From the NCBI GenBank assembly GCA_033002965.1, contig JAURVB010000748.1, positions 1 through 64,000 on the forward strand: a stretch of 64,000 nt of DNA, written 5' to 3'. This stretch comes from Piper betle (Eukaryota; Streptophyta; Magnoliopsida; Piperales; Piperaceae). Shown here piece after piece: positions 13,371 through 25,390 of this stretch. The number at the start of each line of letters is the position of its first letter. Position 1 is the stretch's first letter. A program made the position numbers and the translations under genes. Under the pieces are notes generated by a model. That model did no database searches. It saw nothing but the letters and a program-made list of their open reading frames with translations, and was not told where the DNA came from.

Positions 13371-13505
13371 AACCCAATAAAATATAATCTAGTTGTCAAT
13401 TCAACCATTTTGGGTGATACGATCTATGGAATTTTTTTAACCCAACAAAATATAATCTTGTTGTCAATTCTACCTTTTTTGTGATACGATCTACGGATTT
13501 TTTTT
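13371..13505. repeat. Two-copy 68-bp tandem repeat
   Basis: Copies begin at 13371 and 13439 with 'aacccaa-aaaatataatc' and share 'gttgtcaattc' and 'gtgatacgatcta-gga'. They differ at several bases. No coding potential. Confidence 0.7.
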
Positions 13506-14076
13506 CCGAAGCCGCTATGGATTTAATTGGAACAAATTTTAAAGCTTCTGTCGTAGAACCAGATTCATTAATTCTAACAAAAAAATATCAAGCGTTTTAT
13601 ACACAATTTAGCCACATGTACCATTACTTTATACATTTTGGATAAAGTATACAATTTCTGCCACGGGATTCCGGTGAATTCTTAGTCAAACTGATCATGG
13701 CCACTGTCATGGGGTTCCTCTAGGGTACAATTTTTTGCCAAACATCATGCGCGGCGTATTTCCCCATAGAAATACCAGTCTTCCACAAGTACGCAACCAG
13801 AAACGTGTTCAACAACAAATTCACATAAATACGAACCGACTTGCCAATGCATCCGACTAGCACAATGCACACGCAGCAATCCTATCAGCTACCGGCACGG
13901 CGCAGGAACCCTATCGATGACAATGTCGATCACATGCACAGCAGTGCCGTGACTTGTGACTACCGCCACGCCAAGCAAATCCTAGCTCTATCGACAACCC
14001 CAATTACCGCTACCTAGCACAAGGTGTGGACCAGTTCTAGGAATCCAATAGAACCTGTCCTGGCACCAAATACAAT
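13506..14076 (-). other. Possible gypsy leader sequence beyond the LTR
   Basis: No protein is seen. Read on the - strand, the bases just past the LTR end at 14077 include TTTGGTGCCAGGACAGG (about 14053-14070), which resembles a degenerate primer binding site of the TGGTATCAGAGC type. If so, this flank is internal leader of a second, truncated gypsy copy rather than ordinary host DNA. Confidence 0.3.
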
Positions 14077-15502
14077 TGTCAACACAACAGTATTATGAAA
14101 CCCCTTTTCCAACCTTTATTATAAACTCGAACAAAGGATTACAAGTAATCTCTTCCCGACTACCTGTTGGTCGTGGACATGCAAACCCCTATGACGTTGG
14201 CCCTCTTTCCCGATAGGAAGGCCGTCAGAATTAAAGGAAACCCTGCTCACAAATAATCCTCACCACAACCCTCAAGTCGTCCCCCTGGATAGACTTGTTA
14301 CATGCAATTCACTCAGCCTGAAAAACACTTGGTTGTTAGGACGTAGAATTGTGTACCTGGATCCCTGGCCGAAGAAGGCACCACCAGCACCATGAAGTTC
14401 CAACTCCTCTGTATGAAGACCTGGCTGCAACAACTTCACCGTCTCCCTTCCCAGATCACAGCAAGCACTTCTCCACTCAGCATTTCAACACAATTCACCC
14501 AATGCGTCCTCTCTACTCAAAGAGTCCGTCGCTCAATGCTCGATGATTCCTCTTCTCCAAGAATCCATCCTCTTTGTAGTCTATTCCCGTGTAGTTATCT
14601 TCAAGCCTTGAAGATGTTCTCTTGGTAGATCACGCGTCCAATTCTCCATGCTTTTCATCTCTACTGTCCAAGTTTATTATTGGAATCCTTGCTCATGCAT
14701 AAGGATAGAATACCGTAATCTCCAAAGATTTGGTATCTCTTATCCGCAACTAACTTTGGCCAAAACCTTCGGCTACACTGCTAGGCACTGCGTCTTGCCC
14801 CCTGGCTTGACCCTAGCTTTGGTTCGATCACCTGTTCAACCTCACATCCCTTCCTGAGTTTACCGCTACAAACACCGGACGTCGCCACCGCTGGATCGCA
14901 GCAGCACTCGCACATCGCCCGCAGCTGCTAGCACTCACGCACCAGCGCTCGGCATCGCGATCGGGCCCAACGCCCACTACTGCACATATCGCCTTCTACC
15001 TCTTGGTCACACACGCTGCGCTAGCTACCACTCGCGCATGCACACAGCGCTCGCTACCGCTCGTGCCCGCAAGGTCACGCTGCTCGGTACGCGCTACTCG
15101 TCCATGCTCGGTAATCTGCTCGACATTGCCTACTGATGCCTGTGCCAACCTGCTCGCTACTCCCAGCCGTAGTGCTCGGTCATCAGCACCAACCTGGCCT
15201 CATTTCACGAACCAGTAGCATCTTGAGGTTTACTGCTTGCTGGAACCCAGCCACATGCCCGGTACTCCATTCCCGCTGCATATGTCGATACTCGCTGTCA
15301 CTGACACTTTGCTCACCCGCAATGCTCGGTCATTCAACAGCTACGTGCACCATGGTTCATCTACCTTCATCTCCAACACAAATTAGTGTGGCCAGTTGTT
15401 TTCACCACTAGGGCAACCTCGGTCACCCCTTACAAACACAGGAACGCTACGGAAAAACTACCAAACCCTAGCCCTGTCACTTCCCATGGACTACCTGTGA
15501 CA
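14077..15502 (-). repeat. LTR of the Ty3/gypsy element (1426 bp)
   Basis: On the + strand it starts TGTCAAC and ends GTGACA, giving a perfect 5-base terminal inverted repeat TGTCA/TGACA. Immediately to the right, read on the - strand, is a purine tract GGTGGGGGAGGAG (about 15503-15515), the position expected of a polypurine tract next to a 3' LTR. The short open frames inside (14349-15411) have no recognisable domain. Clusters of GCTCG/CTACTCG words around 14880-15180 are locally repetitive. No second LTR copy is present in the window. Confidence 0.7.
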
Positions 15503-15515
15503 CTCCTCCCCCACC
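15503..15515 (-). other. Polypurine tract of the gypsy element
   Basis: GGTGGGGGAGGAG on the - strand directly abuts the TGTCAC start of the LTR. This is where plus-strand priming occurs in LTR retrotransposons. The call rests on position and composition. Confidence 0.6.
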
Positions 15516-15790
15516 AATGAGACCCGATGTCCTCATCGGAAGGTTAAGTCCTCCCCAATACTTCTTGATCCTTCTCTCAAATTGCCACAAGTCCTGTTCA
15601 CGCTCCCAGCTAGCCTCGCTTCTCGGCTCTCCTTTCCACTTTATTAGATACTCCATCCTCTCATTGGTGGCCCCCTGGCCAACACGTTTGTGTTGTAAAA
15701 TTTTCCCCACCTTCTTCTCATACAGTTGCCGGACTGTTGGTGGAGCTCTCTTAGGATGAGCTCTTCTCGAATTGACCACATCATGTGGAA
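15504..15790 (-). pseudogene. Gypsy chromodomain and integrase C-terminus
   Basis: The translated - strand contains YEKKVGKILQHKRV, then MEYLIKWKG, then EASWEREQDLWQF, the order of a chromodomain (YLIKWKGY-type core plus W..E...L). In chromoviruses this domain follows integrase and is thought to steer insertion towards marked chromatin. It overlaps in another frame with the integrase tail (GPFEVEKVVGNIAYRLKLP, KLHPTFHVIFLKPF), so a frameshift lies between them. Confidence 0.8.
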
Positions 15791-17300
15791 TGGCTTGAGA
15801 AAGATAACATGGAAGGTCGGATGGAGTTTGTACCTCTTGGGAAGCTTCAACCGGTATGCTATGTTCCCGACGACCTTCTCCACCTCAAAAGGACCGTCGT
15901 ACCACTGCACCAATGACCTGTGCACCTCGGTATGTCTGATCTTCTTCCAGATCTGAGGCGTAAGCTTCAGCATTACTTGGTTCCCTACGCTAAATGATAA
16001 CGGTCTCCTTTTCAGGTCCGCATATCTTTTCATTCGATGGGTTGCTTTGGCTAGTGAGTCCACTGCATCCTCATACAAGTCCTACCTATCCCTAGCTAAC
16101 CTGTAAGCAGCTAGACACTTCACTCCACTGTAGAGATACCTCTTGTGGTGTCAGAGGCTAATAGCCTGTTGCAACCTCGAAAGGACTCAATCCCGTTGCT
16201 AAAGAACAATGTAGATTATAATTGAATTGCGCCGCATCAAGAAGTTCTAACCAGTTTGTCTGGCTGGCTGTGACGAAATGCCTCAAATACTCCTCAAGTA
16301 AGGCATTCGTCCTCTCAGTCTGCCTGTCAATCTAAGGGTGGTTAGCAGTAGAAAATTTCAGCTTGCTCCCCAGCAACCCGAACAAATACGTCCAGAATCT
16401 ACCCATGAATCTGGCATCCCGATCACTCACTAAATCTGCCAGCACTCCAAAGTGCTTTACCACGTTCGATGGGTTGCTTTGGCTAGTGAGTCCACTGCAT
16501 CCTCATACAAGTCCTACCTATCCCTAGCAAACCTGTAAGTAGCTAGACACTTCACTCCACTGTAGAGATACCTCTTGTGGTGTCAGAGGCTAATAGCCTG
16601 TTGCAACCTCGAAAGGACTCAATCCCGTTGCTAAAGAACAATGCAGATTATAATTGAATTGCGCCGCATCAAGAAGTTCTAACCAGTTCGTCTGGCTGGC
16701 TGTGACGAAATGCCTCAAATACTCCTCAAGTAAGGCATTCGTCCTCTCAGTCTGCCTGTCAGTCTGAGGGTGGTTAGCAAGAGAAAATTTCAGCTTGCTC
16801 CCCAGCAACCCAAACAAACACGTCCAGAATCTACCCATGAATCTGGCATCCCGATCACTCACTAAATCTGCCAGCACTCCAAAGTGCTTTACCACGTTCT
16901 TGAAGAACAACTCCACAGCTGTCTCAGCTGAGCATGCATATGGTGCTGCGGCAAATATGGCATACTTGGAAAATCAATCAACTGCCACCAACACTGAAGA
17001 CGTTCCCTTAACCCTGGGAAACCCTGACACGAATTCTAACCATACCAAACTCCAAGGCCTTGTTGGTGTGGGTAGGGGCTACAGCAAACCAGCCTCTAGT
17101 CTTCTTTCCACCTTGTTCTGTTGACACACCAAATAGGACCTCACGAAAGCTTCTATATCAACCTCCATCCTAGGCCAATAGTACACTCGTGACATGAGTG
17201 GGTACATTCGGTCCCTACGTGGATGTCCTACCCACTGGGTATCATGGGACTCCTCCATGAGCTTTCGTCTAAGTCTACCAGTAGGAATGTAAAGTCGACC
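15790..17300 (-). pseudogene. Gypsy integrase with internal duplication
   Basis: The - strand holds the zinc-binding start (HDTQWVGHPRRDRM...YYWPRM), the core (VSDRDARFMGRFW, NHPQTDRQTERTNALLEEYL) and the C-terminal barrel. The zinc site has H-H but its first Cys is replaced (RSYLVCQQNK where the family has C-LVCQ). An in-frame TGA at 16974-16976 follows the first catalytic Asp (VAVD*FSKYA), consistent with CGA to TGA decay. A 432-bp tandem duplication inserts a second copy of the core region. Confidence 0.8.
16036..16899 (-). repeat. 432-bp tandem duplication within integrase
   Basis: Copies are 16036-16467 and 16468-16899, each starting 'gatgggttgctttggctag' and ending 'agtgctttaccacgttc'. 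They differ at about ten positions, for example 'gctaacc/gcaaacc', 'aatgtag/aatgcag' and 'caatctaagg/cagtctgagg'. The left copy has acquired an additional stop on the - strand. The period is a multiple of three, but the joined product repeats half the catalytic core. Confidence 0.9.
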
Positions 17301-18660
17301 CCCACTAGCATAGACTATCCTGTCATCAAGCCAATACTTCCGAACCAGTCCCTCACTGATCCTATCAACCAGCTTCCGATACTCAAGATCTCTTTGTGCT
17401 AATTCCCTGACCTGCCCCAGTAGCTCAGTTTCAATTTCAGTCAAGGCTACCACCATCTCCAAATTCTTCCTACTCAGTGCATTCGCCACCTGGTTGGATC
17501 TACCCGGCTGGTGTAACCATTCAAAGTCATACTCGGCCAGAAACTCTTGCCACCTTGCCTGTCTAGGAGACAACTTGTTTTGGGTCTTGAAGAAGGTGTT
17601 AGCAACGTTATCAATGATCACCATGAATTTCGATCCTAACAAGTACACACGTCAAACCCTAAGACAATGTACTACTGCGAGCATCTCCTTCTCATGAACT
17701 GAGTATATCATCTATGCTTCCTTCAGCTTCCAGCTTTCAAAAGCTATCGGGTGTCCACCCTGCTGTAGTACTCCTCCCACGACTCTATCTAAAGCATCTG
17801 TTACTACTCCAAACAGTTGATTGAAATCCGGCAATTTTAATATCAGCTCAGACGAAATCGCTACCTTCGATTGCTCAACAGCGGCTTGGCATGGTCCAGA
17901 CCATGCCCATGACTGATTCTTTCTCAGTAGATCAGTCAACGGCGATACCACATGGCTGTACCCATGTATAAACTTCCTATAATAGTTGGCCAAACCAAGG
18001 AAGCTCCTCAACTCTGTCACCTTTGTTGGCTTAGGCCAATCCACTATGGCCTTCACCTTGGATTCCCCCATTCACACCTCACCATGGCCAATATGATGCC
18101 CTAAGAAGTTGATCTCCCTTAGGCCAAACTTGCATTTCTCCTTTTTCACGAAAAGTTGTTGTTCCCTTAGCCGTCCCAATACTTGTTTCAAGCGACCCCC
18201 AGTGCCCCTCCTCGGTCTCACTGTACAAAACTATATCATCCAGATACACAACTACGAACTTATCAATAAAGTCTCGGAACACATCGTTCATCAAGTTGCA
18301 AAACGTAGCTGGAGCATTTGTCAGTCCAAATGGCATTACAAGAAATTCAAAAGACCCATACCTCGTAACCATAGTCATTTTTGGGATATCATCCGGTGCA
18401 ATCCGGACTTGCCAGTACCCCGACCTCAGGTCCAACTTCGTAAAGACTCTAGCCTTACTTAGCCTGTCAAACAAGTTAGCTATAAGTGGAATTGGGTACT
18501 TGTTCTTTATTGTCACCTTGTTCAAACCCCGATAATTGACACGTAGCCTAAAAGTACCATCTGCCTTCTCCTGGAAAAGAACAGGTGCTCCATACAATGC
18601 ACATGATAGCTGAATTTTCCCCGAATCCAGCAACTCCCCTAACTAGATTTTTAGCTCTGC
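17300..18660 (-). pseudogene. Gypsy reverse transcriptase and RNase H
   Basis: On the - strand: RLRVNYRGLNKVT, KYPIPLI, FTKLDLRSGYWQVRI, YGSFEFLVMPFGLTNAPATF and the catalytic VVVYLDDIVLYS, followed by the thumb motif [12 protein letters not shown] (about 17990) and RNase H-type sequence to about 17500 (ends WLHQPGRSNQVANALSR). The YLDD active site is intact. Frame shifts occur near 18080 and 17700. Confidence 0.9.
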
Positions 18661-19097
18661 GAGTTCCTTTGGCGACATTTGATATGGTGCCTTTGCTGGT
18701 GCTCTAGTCCCCGACTCTAGCTCGATTCGGTGTTTGACCAAACGTATGTGAGGTAACCCATCTAGCAACTTTGACAGCATTACCTCAGAATACTCTTCCA
18801 GTAACCCACTCAAAAAATCTGGCACCACCACCACATGACCCGGATTGGTCTCAACTATCGCAGCAAGATAGGTCAAGTCACCGTGTTTGCACCCCTTAGC
18901 TAGCTACATTGCCGACAGCTACTGTTCACTGAAAGTGTGATCATTGACCCTCGAAGGTCCCCTTGACAGTGAACAAAGCTTGCACCTGCCTTGTCCATCA
19001 TCAAGATTCCTCCAAGTTGTGGGAACACTCCCACTCCAGCAGTTTGCATGAAGGTATTGCCCAGAATGAGGTCAAAATCATCCATTTCGATTACCAT

Positions 19098-19322
19098 TTA
19101 ATCTAGCTTCCCCTCATACTCTCCCAAGCATATCATGATATTCTTGGAAATTCCATCCACGGGTCTAGCTTGTGAGTTCATTGCTTTGATCCTGTTTGTG
19201 TTAATTCCTGTTTTCAGCCTAAGTCTCATAGCCATCTCCTTAGAGACAAAACTGTGCATCGCACCAGTATCAATTAAGGCCGAAACTTTCCTCCCATTCA
19301 CTACCACCGGCACATACATCAA
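19098..19322 (-). pseudogene. Gypsy aspartic protease
   Basis: The - strand reads VVVNGRKVSALIDTGAMHSFVS, with the catalytic D-T-G of a retropepsin, followed by the DFDLILGNTFM-type block in another frame near 19060. The position between the CCHC knuckle and reverse transcriptase is canonical. Confidence 0.8.
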
Positions 19323-19399
19323 ATCAGCTCACCCTATAACTGCCTGTCCAGCTCGAATAGCCCCGAGTATCTGAAGGGTTGATGCTCGGGCAGAAGGGC

Positions 19400-19880
19400 C
19401 TGGATCCCCCTAGTCTCCGTCTACAACTGCCACCAAAGCACTGATCTTGCCCTTAGTCGGACACTCCTTAGCTCTGTGTGGCCCATTGCACAAAAAACAA
19501 CCGGACTTTCTCACATCCGTAACCCAGGTGTTGTCCACTGCCCTAAAACTGAAGTTCTTCTTCGTCTTCGGCTTGGACGACTTCACCTTGTGCTCACGCT
19601 AATGGTCTCGGCCAGCCTTGGATTTCCAAGTCGGATCCTCATCCTTAGACCCATTAGTTGTCTTGAAATCCACCAAAGCATCAGTTGCTACCATCGTTGC
19701 GGGTAAGTCCTATGCCTTCTTTCGTTTCAGTTCTACCTGTGCCCATTGCTGCAAACCACTAATAAAATTGAACAGTTTATCATCTTCAGACATATTTTTG
19801 ATGTCCAAGAGACACGAGCTAAACTCCTTGACGTATTCCCATAATAGCACCTAAGTCCTACCAGATTCCTCTTTACTCAT
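19400..19880 (-). pseudogene. Gypsy gag C-terminal part with CCHC knuckle
   Basis: On the - strand, translated pieces include EYVKEFSSCLLDIKNMSEDDKL and FNFISGLQQWAQ, which match the gag core of chromoviruses, followed near 19445-19510 by CFLCNGPHRAKECP, a zinc knuckle of the C-X2-C-X4-H-X4-C form with all four ligands present. Several in-frame stops break it. The start of gag is missing: upstream of about 19870 the resemblance ends. Confidence 0.7.
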
Positions 19881-19910
19881 CTTCATAATAGATGATGTGA
19901 TATAGGCCAT

Positions 19911-20870
19911 TTTAAACAAATAATCATCATATCTCTCCATCACTCTTTTTATTTAGAAGATGCATCATCCCCAATCAACCAAATAATAATCTGCAGGAAG
20001 ATAAAGGCATTATCAGTTTAGAACATTAATGACTTCAAAATAAGGATTAATAAATATAGAACTTCTACACAAATTCAGACTTGCCTCATGCCATATATCA
20101 GTAATAGAATATTCAAAAAACAGAATTGTCAAATAAAGACCACCTCATCGACATATAGAAAACAACACACTCATAAGACAACAGCTACTCTAACCACACT
20201 TCAGAAATATGATCCATGGGCATAAACCTTCTCTAACAAAAAAACACCAACTTTTATATTGGGAACATGGTAATTGGTAATCACTAACTTCATATACAAC
20301 CAATCCTAGCATCCAACTAGTAAATAATTATAATTATCCAAAAGTAAAAAGTAGCTAAAAACAAAAGATGAACCAAGAGATTCACCACTTAAAAACTAGT
20401 ATGGTATGGATCAATTTCATTACATACAAGAAAACTGCCAATCTTCTACCAAAACTCATCCTCTAAAATTTAAAATTATCTACCCAACTACATTTCACTA
20501 CATCCCACCACCTGCCAACTAAAATAACTTAAAGAACTAAAATAAATTATAAGCATTAACAATAAGATCATCAACAAATGCAGTGTCAAACCATGCGATC
20601 TCCTCGGCCTTTAGGGTCTTAGCGGCGGTGTCGAATCATTAGTGCAAGGTGAAACATGCATGTACCATACTAACAAAGTGACATACAAACAAAATGCAGT
20701 GTCAAACCATGCGATCTCCTCGGCCTTTAGGGACTTAGTGGCGGTGTCGAATGTTATTGGGCTCATTTTGTTCCCCAATATAAATGTCATTAGGCTCATT
20801 CACAAAGCTATTGTCCAAATTCCCTTCTTGAGATTCTTTTTCCTGTAACGACAAATATATAATTAACAAT
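19911..20870. other. AT-rich stretch with a 60-bp duplication
   Basis: No gene is recognised. A direct repeat of about 60 bases starts 'atgcagtgtcaaaccatgcg' at about 20578 and 20694, sharing 'atctcctcggcctttaggg' and 'gcggtgtcgaat'. The higher GC of these two blocks stands out from the AT-rich surroundings. Confidence 0.5.
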
Positions 20871-20879
20871 GTACTCATA

Positions 20880-23800
20880 AGCCTAACACATATACTACAA
20901 ATCATTCAATGTTCTTGTACTTTATTTAAATGACAAGTATTCATGTAATGACTAAGCTTTTGGCAAATTCCACATCTATGTTTCTTGACTTGAGAAGTCA
21001 CATTTATCTCTAAGCCAGATTTCAACCTTTTACTTGTCTTTGGATGACCCTTACACTTCACTTTGGAAGGATCTTTAAGAACAACTTGAGGTATTTGCTT
21101 AATGTTGCTCTACTTATTTCTATTGTAGCATTTGTGACTGTTAAGTGTTTAAAATATACAATATTTACCCAGGTTTTTTAATATGATTTTGTACTTCTCG
21201 GGTATAAACATTATTAATTAAGTAATATTTTACTTTATTATTTTAGTTAATTAATATTTTATTATATATGCTTAACTTTGATGTTTTAATGCAGAAAAAG
21301 ATGAATAAATTAAGCTTTGGATTTGATTGGTCATGACACTTGGCGCCACCCAATGGCTACAATGTATGGTGTTCAATGGAGTCGAACAGTTGGAAACTTA
21401 AAGGGACATTATAATTAATTAGATTACGTCGATTTGTGAACACCCTCTTCGAATTCTTGTATCTCCACTTCTATATAAAGGGGTGGTCATTTGTTGTTGA
21501 TCATATCTCAACTCTTGGTTTAGGAGTTTAGTAATAGAAGTAGTTCTAGTTTTTGTAATCTTTCTCTTTTATAATAAAAGCTAGTTTCTTTTTTATATTA
21601 TTTTCTATTTTTATTATGGAGTAGTTTTATATTTCGTTCTAGAGAAGAATGGAACTTAACATGAGTTAATTGAATTTATTTCAAGCTCTTACTCTTTTAT
21701 TCAATCAAATTGTTTGAATTATCATATTCTTAATGCTAAGAATAGATTGATCACCTAATTCTTAGATCACGAGGTTTAATTAGATTTCGGGAGAAATTAA
21801 TTAGATTAGTCATTGATAATTCATCATACGACGAGTCTTTTGACTTGTTTGTCGTTGTGGTCGGGAGATACACAACACCGTATGCGATTGTAAGGCAAAT
21901 CTTAATGCATTATTTTGTTGATTAATCAATTATCACCGGGAGGTAGAAATTGAGGCAAAATAATAGAAGCATGAAGGAGCGGGAGCCACCATGTCATATA
22001 ATTATCCTAGATCGACAATCTGAGGGAATAAAAGATAAGAGTAAGATTTGATGAAGATTAAATTAATGTTAAGGGAAATTCGACTCTAGAGCGAGTTTTA
22101 TAATTTTAACTCCGCTTTTTATTTAAGTTATTATTTAGATTTCTTTAAGTCAATTATTTCTATTTTTCTCTTAATATTATTTTCTTTAATTAATTATAGA
22201 AAATTCATCTCTCTGTGGGAACGATACTCTAATTTATCATCATACTACTTGTTTCGACCGTGTATACTTGCATGTTATTGAAAATAGTCTAACAGTGACA
22301 TTTGGTTGAATAGTTTGTTCTTCAAGAGATGTATACATCAAAGATAAATGATCAAACTCATCAACAACAGCTTTAAGCATTGGCATAGCAACACCCGAAT
22401 GTTGGGTTGTCAAACAAATTGAATTCAAAATCCTATACATTGCAAGTACAACATAAATAGTGAAATAGTTGAATTTTGAGACTCTTTGACCATTTTCAAT
22501 GTAGCACTTGATGAAAATCTAGTATTGATTGTCCATCAAAATAATATATCTTTTGAGGTATTACATCAATATCTATTTGGAAGAAAAACCTTAAAATATG
22601 TTGACATAAGACACCTTCACTCTCAAACTTCTTGCCAGTGCACAGTACAAAAATTTTCGGCTTGTCTTCAAAGGTAACTATTTGATGTCTTTGAGCTTCG
22701 TCATCTTTCTTTACCTCATACATTTGTTTTGAACCTTCAATACCAACTTCATTGTATTTGTACAAAAGTGATTGCTTTAATTCCTCTTGAAAAACATAAA
22801 ACAACTTTCTCATGTATATAGAGACCTTGTATGTTCCTCTAGTTCGTTCCCCGCATGCAATATAGGCTTCTCATGTAAACTTTTATGATCCTCGAAAGCT
22901 TCTTCTTGTCTCCTTGCATGCATAGTATTATCATATTGTTGTACAAATTTACTAATTAGTGTTTGAGCATTTACAAACCCATCAAAAAAAGCATTGACAC
23001 TCTCACTCCGTTGGCTAGAAGTTATTCCAGCAAAAAAATAATTCTTCAGGTAAGAATTAATCTAATGCTCACAAACATTGTGCATTCCATACAACCAACT
23101 TCCTTCCTTAATATCATATTTTTGTTTTATTTTTGTCCACTTAGCTTCACTCTCCTCAATTGTGTTGGCATATACCCAATCATTGTAATCATTCCTAAAA
23201 TCCAAGTATTTCCCTAATTGGTTTAAATGCATCCTTCCACTCATTCCAATGTGCTAAGAACAAAACCTATGTCGAGTGTTAGGGAAGACATCCAAAAACG
23301 CCTTTTTCATGGCCACATCTTAATCGGTGATGATATATTGTGGCTCTCTACCCCACATGCACTCCAACCATGTTCTGAATAACCATATAAAGGCACTCAT
23401 TGTTTCATGTACAAGCAAAGCATATCCAAAAAGAGTGGATTGTCTATGATGATTAATGCTAGTGAAGGGAGTAGTAAAGGGCATCTTAAAATTGTTTGTA
23501 TTGTATGACACATTAAAAAGAATAACATCTCCAAAATGCATATATGCCATCCTTACCCTATTATCAGCCCAAAAAATACTTCTAACTTGGTTATTTTCAT
23601 CAATTTCCATCCTAAAGAAAAACCCTTCTTCAACTCTCGCTGTACTTTGAATGTATTCTAACACTTTCATACATCAACGACCAACATTATTTTTTCTTGC
23701 CTTGGCTAAATGATTTCTATAATCAGAAGAAGTAAAATCTCCATCCAAACCGTCACCACAATAATTTAAAACCCTTGAACTTTTTTATAATCCAATGCCA

Positions 23801-24340
23801 CAATTATAGAGTTCATCAATCAATTTTTTTGAAATTGCCGTCAATTTCTTATGAGAACAGATCTTTGATATCTTTGATGGAGATGCAAACTCATGTAAAT
23901 GAATGTCATCAAAGATATCCATTGTCCATTTGCGTTCCTTATTTAATTTAATTACTATTCTTGCCTTGCATTCCTTTCACATATCTGCTCTTCTTTTAAC
24001 ATCTTTTCCAATCTCCTGTCATTGGTCCTCATGTACCTTTTTTTACAAACAAATAACTTTTGGCATGTAGCATTTGTTTTTCTATCATAATGGGAAATAT
24101 TTTTCTAATTCCAAACCCTTTCATTTTGCCATATCCATTATAAAAAGAATATGTTTCTTCAATTGACTCAAACTTCATTCGTATACAAGGCACTAATTAC
24201 TCATACAGCTGATCTTGGCATCCTTCATCTCTATTTAAGTCTTTTGTCACCTCATTTATATTTTCAACAACTTTGTCACTATTATCCTCAACAATTTCTT
24301 CCATAAAGACCTCTGAGCCAATTAGTGAAACATAAATCAA
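20880..24340 (-). pseudogene. FAR1-related / Mutator-like transposase gene, broken
   Basis: Read on the - strand, domain order is: FAR1-type DNA-binding start (FESIEETYSFYNGYGK...KGFGIRK, about 24110-24180); MULE transposase core (about 23320-23670: FGDVILFNVSYNTN, WLFRTWLECMWGREPQYIITD); further core near 23062-23244; SWIM zinc finger (CTGKKFESEGVLCQHI, about 22590-22642); and a C-terminal zinc knuckle (KHRCGICQKLSHYMNTC, about 20920-20983). Stops and shifts occur throughout and a solo LTR splits it. FAR1/FHY3-type genes derive from Mutator-like transposases; from this sequence I cannot tell a dead MULE from a dead FAR1-related host gene. Confidence 0.8.
21135..22298. mobile_element. Solo LTR inserted in the FAR1-like gene
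   Basis: The block is flanked by CATTTG on both sides (21129-21134 and 22299-22304). Its ends are inverted: TGACTGTTAAG at left and the complement of TCACTGTTAG at right. It has a promoter-like CTATATAAAG at 21471-21480 and an AATAAAAG signal near 21574, consistent with U3-R-U5 reading on the + strand. A 'gtgggaacgatac' phrase near 22216 is of the kind often found near LTR ends. No coding sequence is present, and the interrupted gene resumes on the other side. Confidence 0.65.
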
Positions 24341-25056
24341 TGATTTGCTCGCTAAAAATGATACACCAATCAACCAAAAGACCCTAACACATAAATTGAT
24401 AATAAATATAAATAAAACATAAATATTGGTTCAGTAATCTAATAAAAAGATTAAAAAAACATCAAATTAAATAAAGATTGTCTAAAACGGCCAACCTTCC
24501 AACAAAACTCATATATTAAAAATTGAAATTGGCAGAGCCACAACACAACATTCAACTACTTAATACCAACTATAAACAAATAATGAATTAATACATCCTC
24601 TAATGGAAATTGAAATTGGCTTTATTATATTGTTTACAATAGTTCTCAAGTATTTGTATGTAACCAGTCCACCCTAAGGTCACTGATCAATAGCTTATTA
24701 GTTAGGTTGCTAAGGAGCTAGTTGTTATCTATCAATCAAAGTAGTAACAAAACTCGAATAGATCACCAATTCAAAGTAGTGCATCCAATATATTCCAAAT
24801 ATCCTTGTTATATTAAAGCAAACCAAGTATCTATAACCAGGACTAATATGCAAGGATTGTTATCGTGGTTAAGACTTAATTAAGATAACCCGCAAATCCT
24901 TCTTGTGGGCATCTTCTTTACACTTTGAATTAGTTTAATATCATTAGCTCAATAACTCAAGTTTATCCTTGGCCACTTAGATAAACAAACAACAGAATGC
25001 AAAAAATAATATACACACACATAGCTTTCCCTACACCGATAAACAAGCAAAGTTGA
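24341..25056. other. Intergenic, nothing recognised
   Basis: AT-rich DNA upstream of the FAR1-like relic. No gene, RNA or clear element end was found. Confidence 0.35.
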
Positions 25057-25390
25057 ATCGGCAGCAACAAGTCTCCGGCGGGAGAGGGGAGAGCTTGGCA
25101 GCGATGTTGAATCGGCAATGACAAGTCTCCGACGGGAAGGGGGGCTTGGCGGCGGTGTTGAATCGGCAACGACAAGTCTCTGGTGGGAGGGGAGGGTTTG
25201 GCGGCGGTGTCAAATTGGCAATGACAAGTCTCCAGTGGGAAGGGGGCGCTTGGCAGCAATGTCAAATTGGCAACAATAAGTCTCCGGCAGGAGGGGGGGG
25301 GGAAATGCATGGCGGCAATGTCAAATCGGCAAAGACAAGTCTCCGACAGGAGAGGGGCTCTGCAGTGATGTCAAATCAGCAGCGATGGCT
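25057..25390. repeat. About 51-bp minisatellite, six copies plus a partial
   Basis: Units begin with TTGAATCGGCA or TCAAATYGGCA at about 25057, 25108, 25160, 25211, 25263, 25320 and 25371, and contain 'acaagtctccggcggga' followed by a G-rich run. Because the unit is near a multiple of three and lacks stops, both strands show open frames; these are not evidence of a protein. Confidence 0.85.

Larger units (their letters stand above)
14077..19910 (-). mobile_element. 5'-truncated Ty3/gypsy chromovirus
   Basis: Read on the - strand the order is gag C-terminus, CCHC knuckle, protease, reverse transcriptase, RNase H, integrase, chromodomain, polypurine tract and LTR, which is the canonical Ty3/gypsy order with a chromodomain. 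Homology to gag starts near 19870 and the 5' LTR, primer site and gag N-terminus are absent. Frames are broken by many stops and shifts, so the copy is dead. Confidence 0.85.

Noticed and set aside
18109..18535. + strand frames within the gypsy element
   Set aside because: They are complementary to the reverse transcriptase motifs on the - strand.
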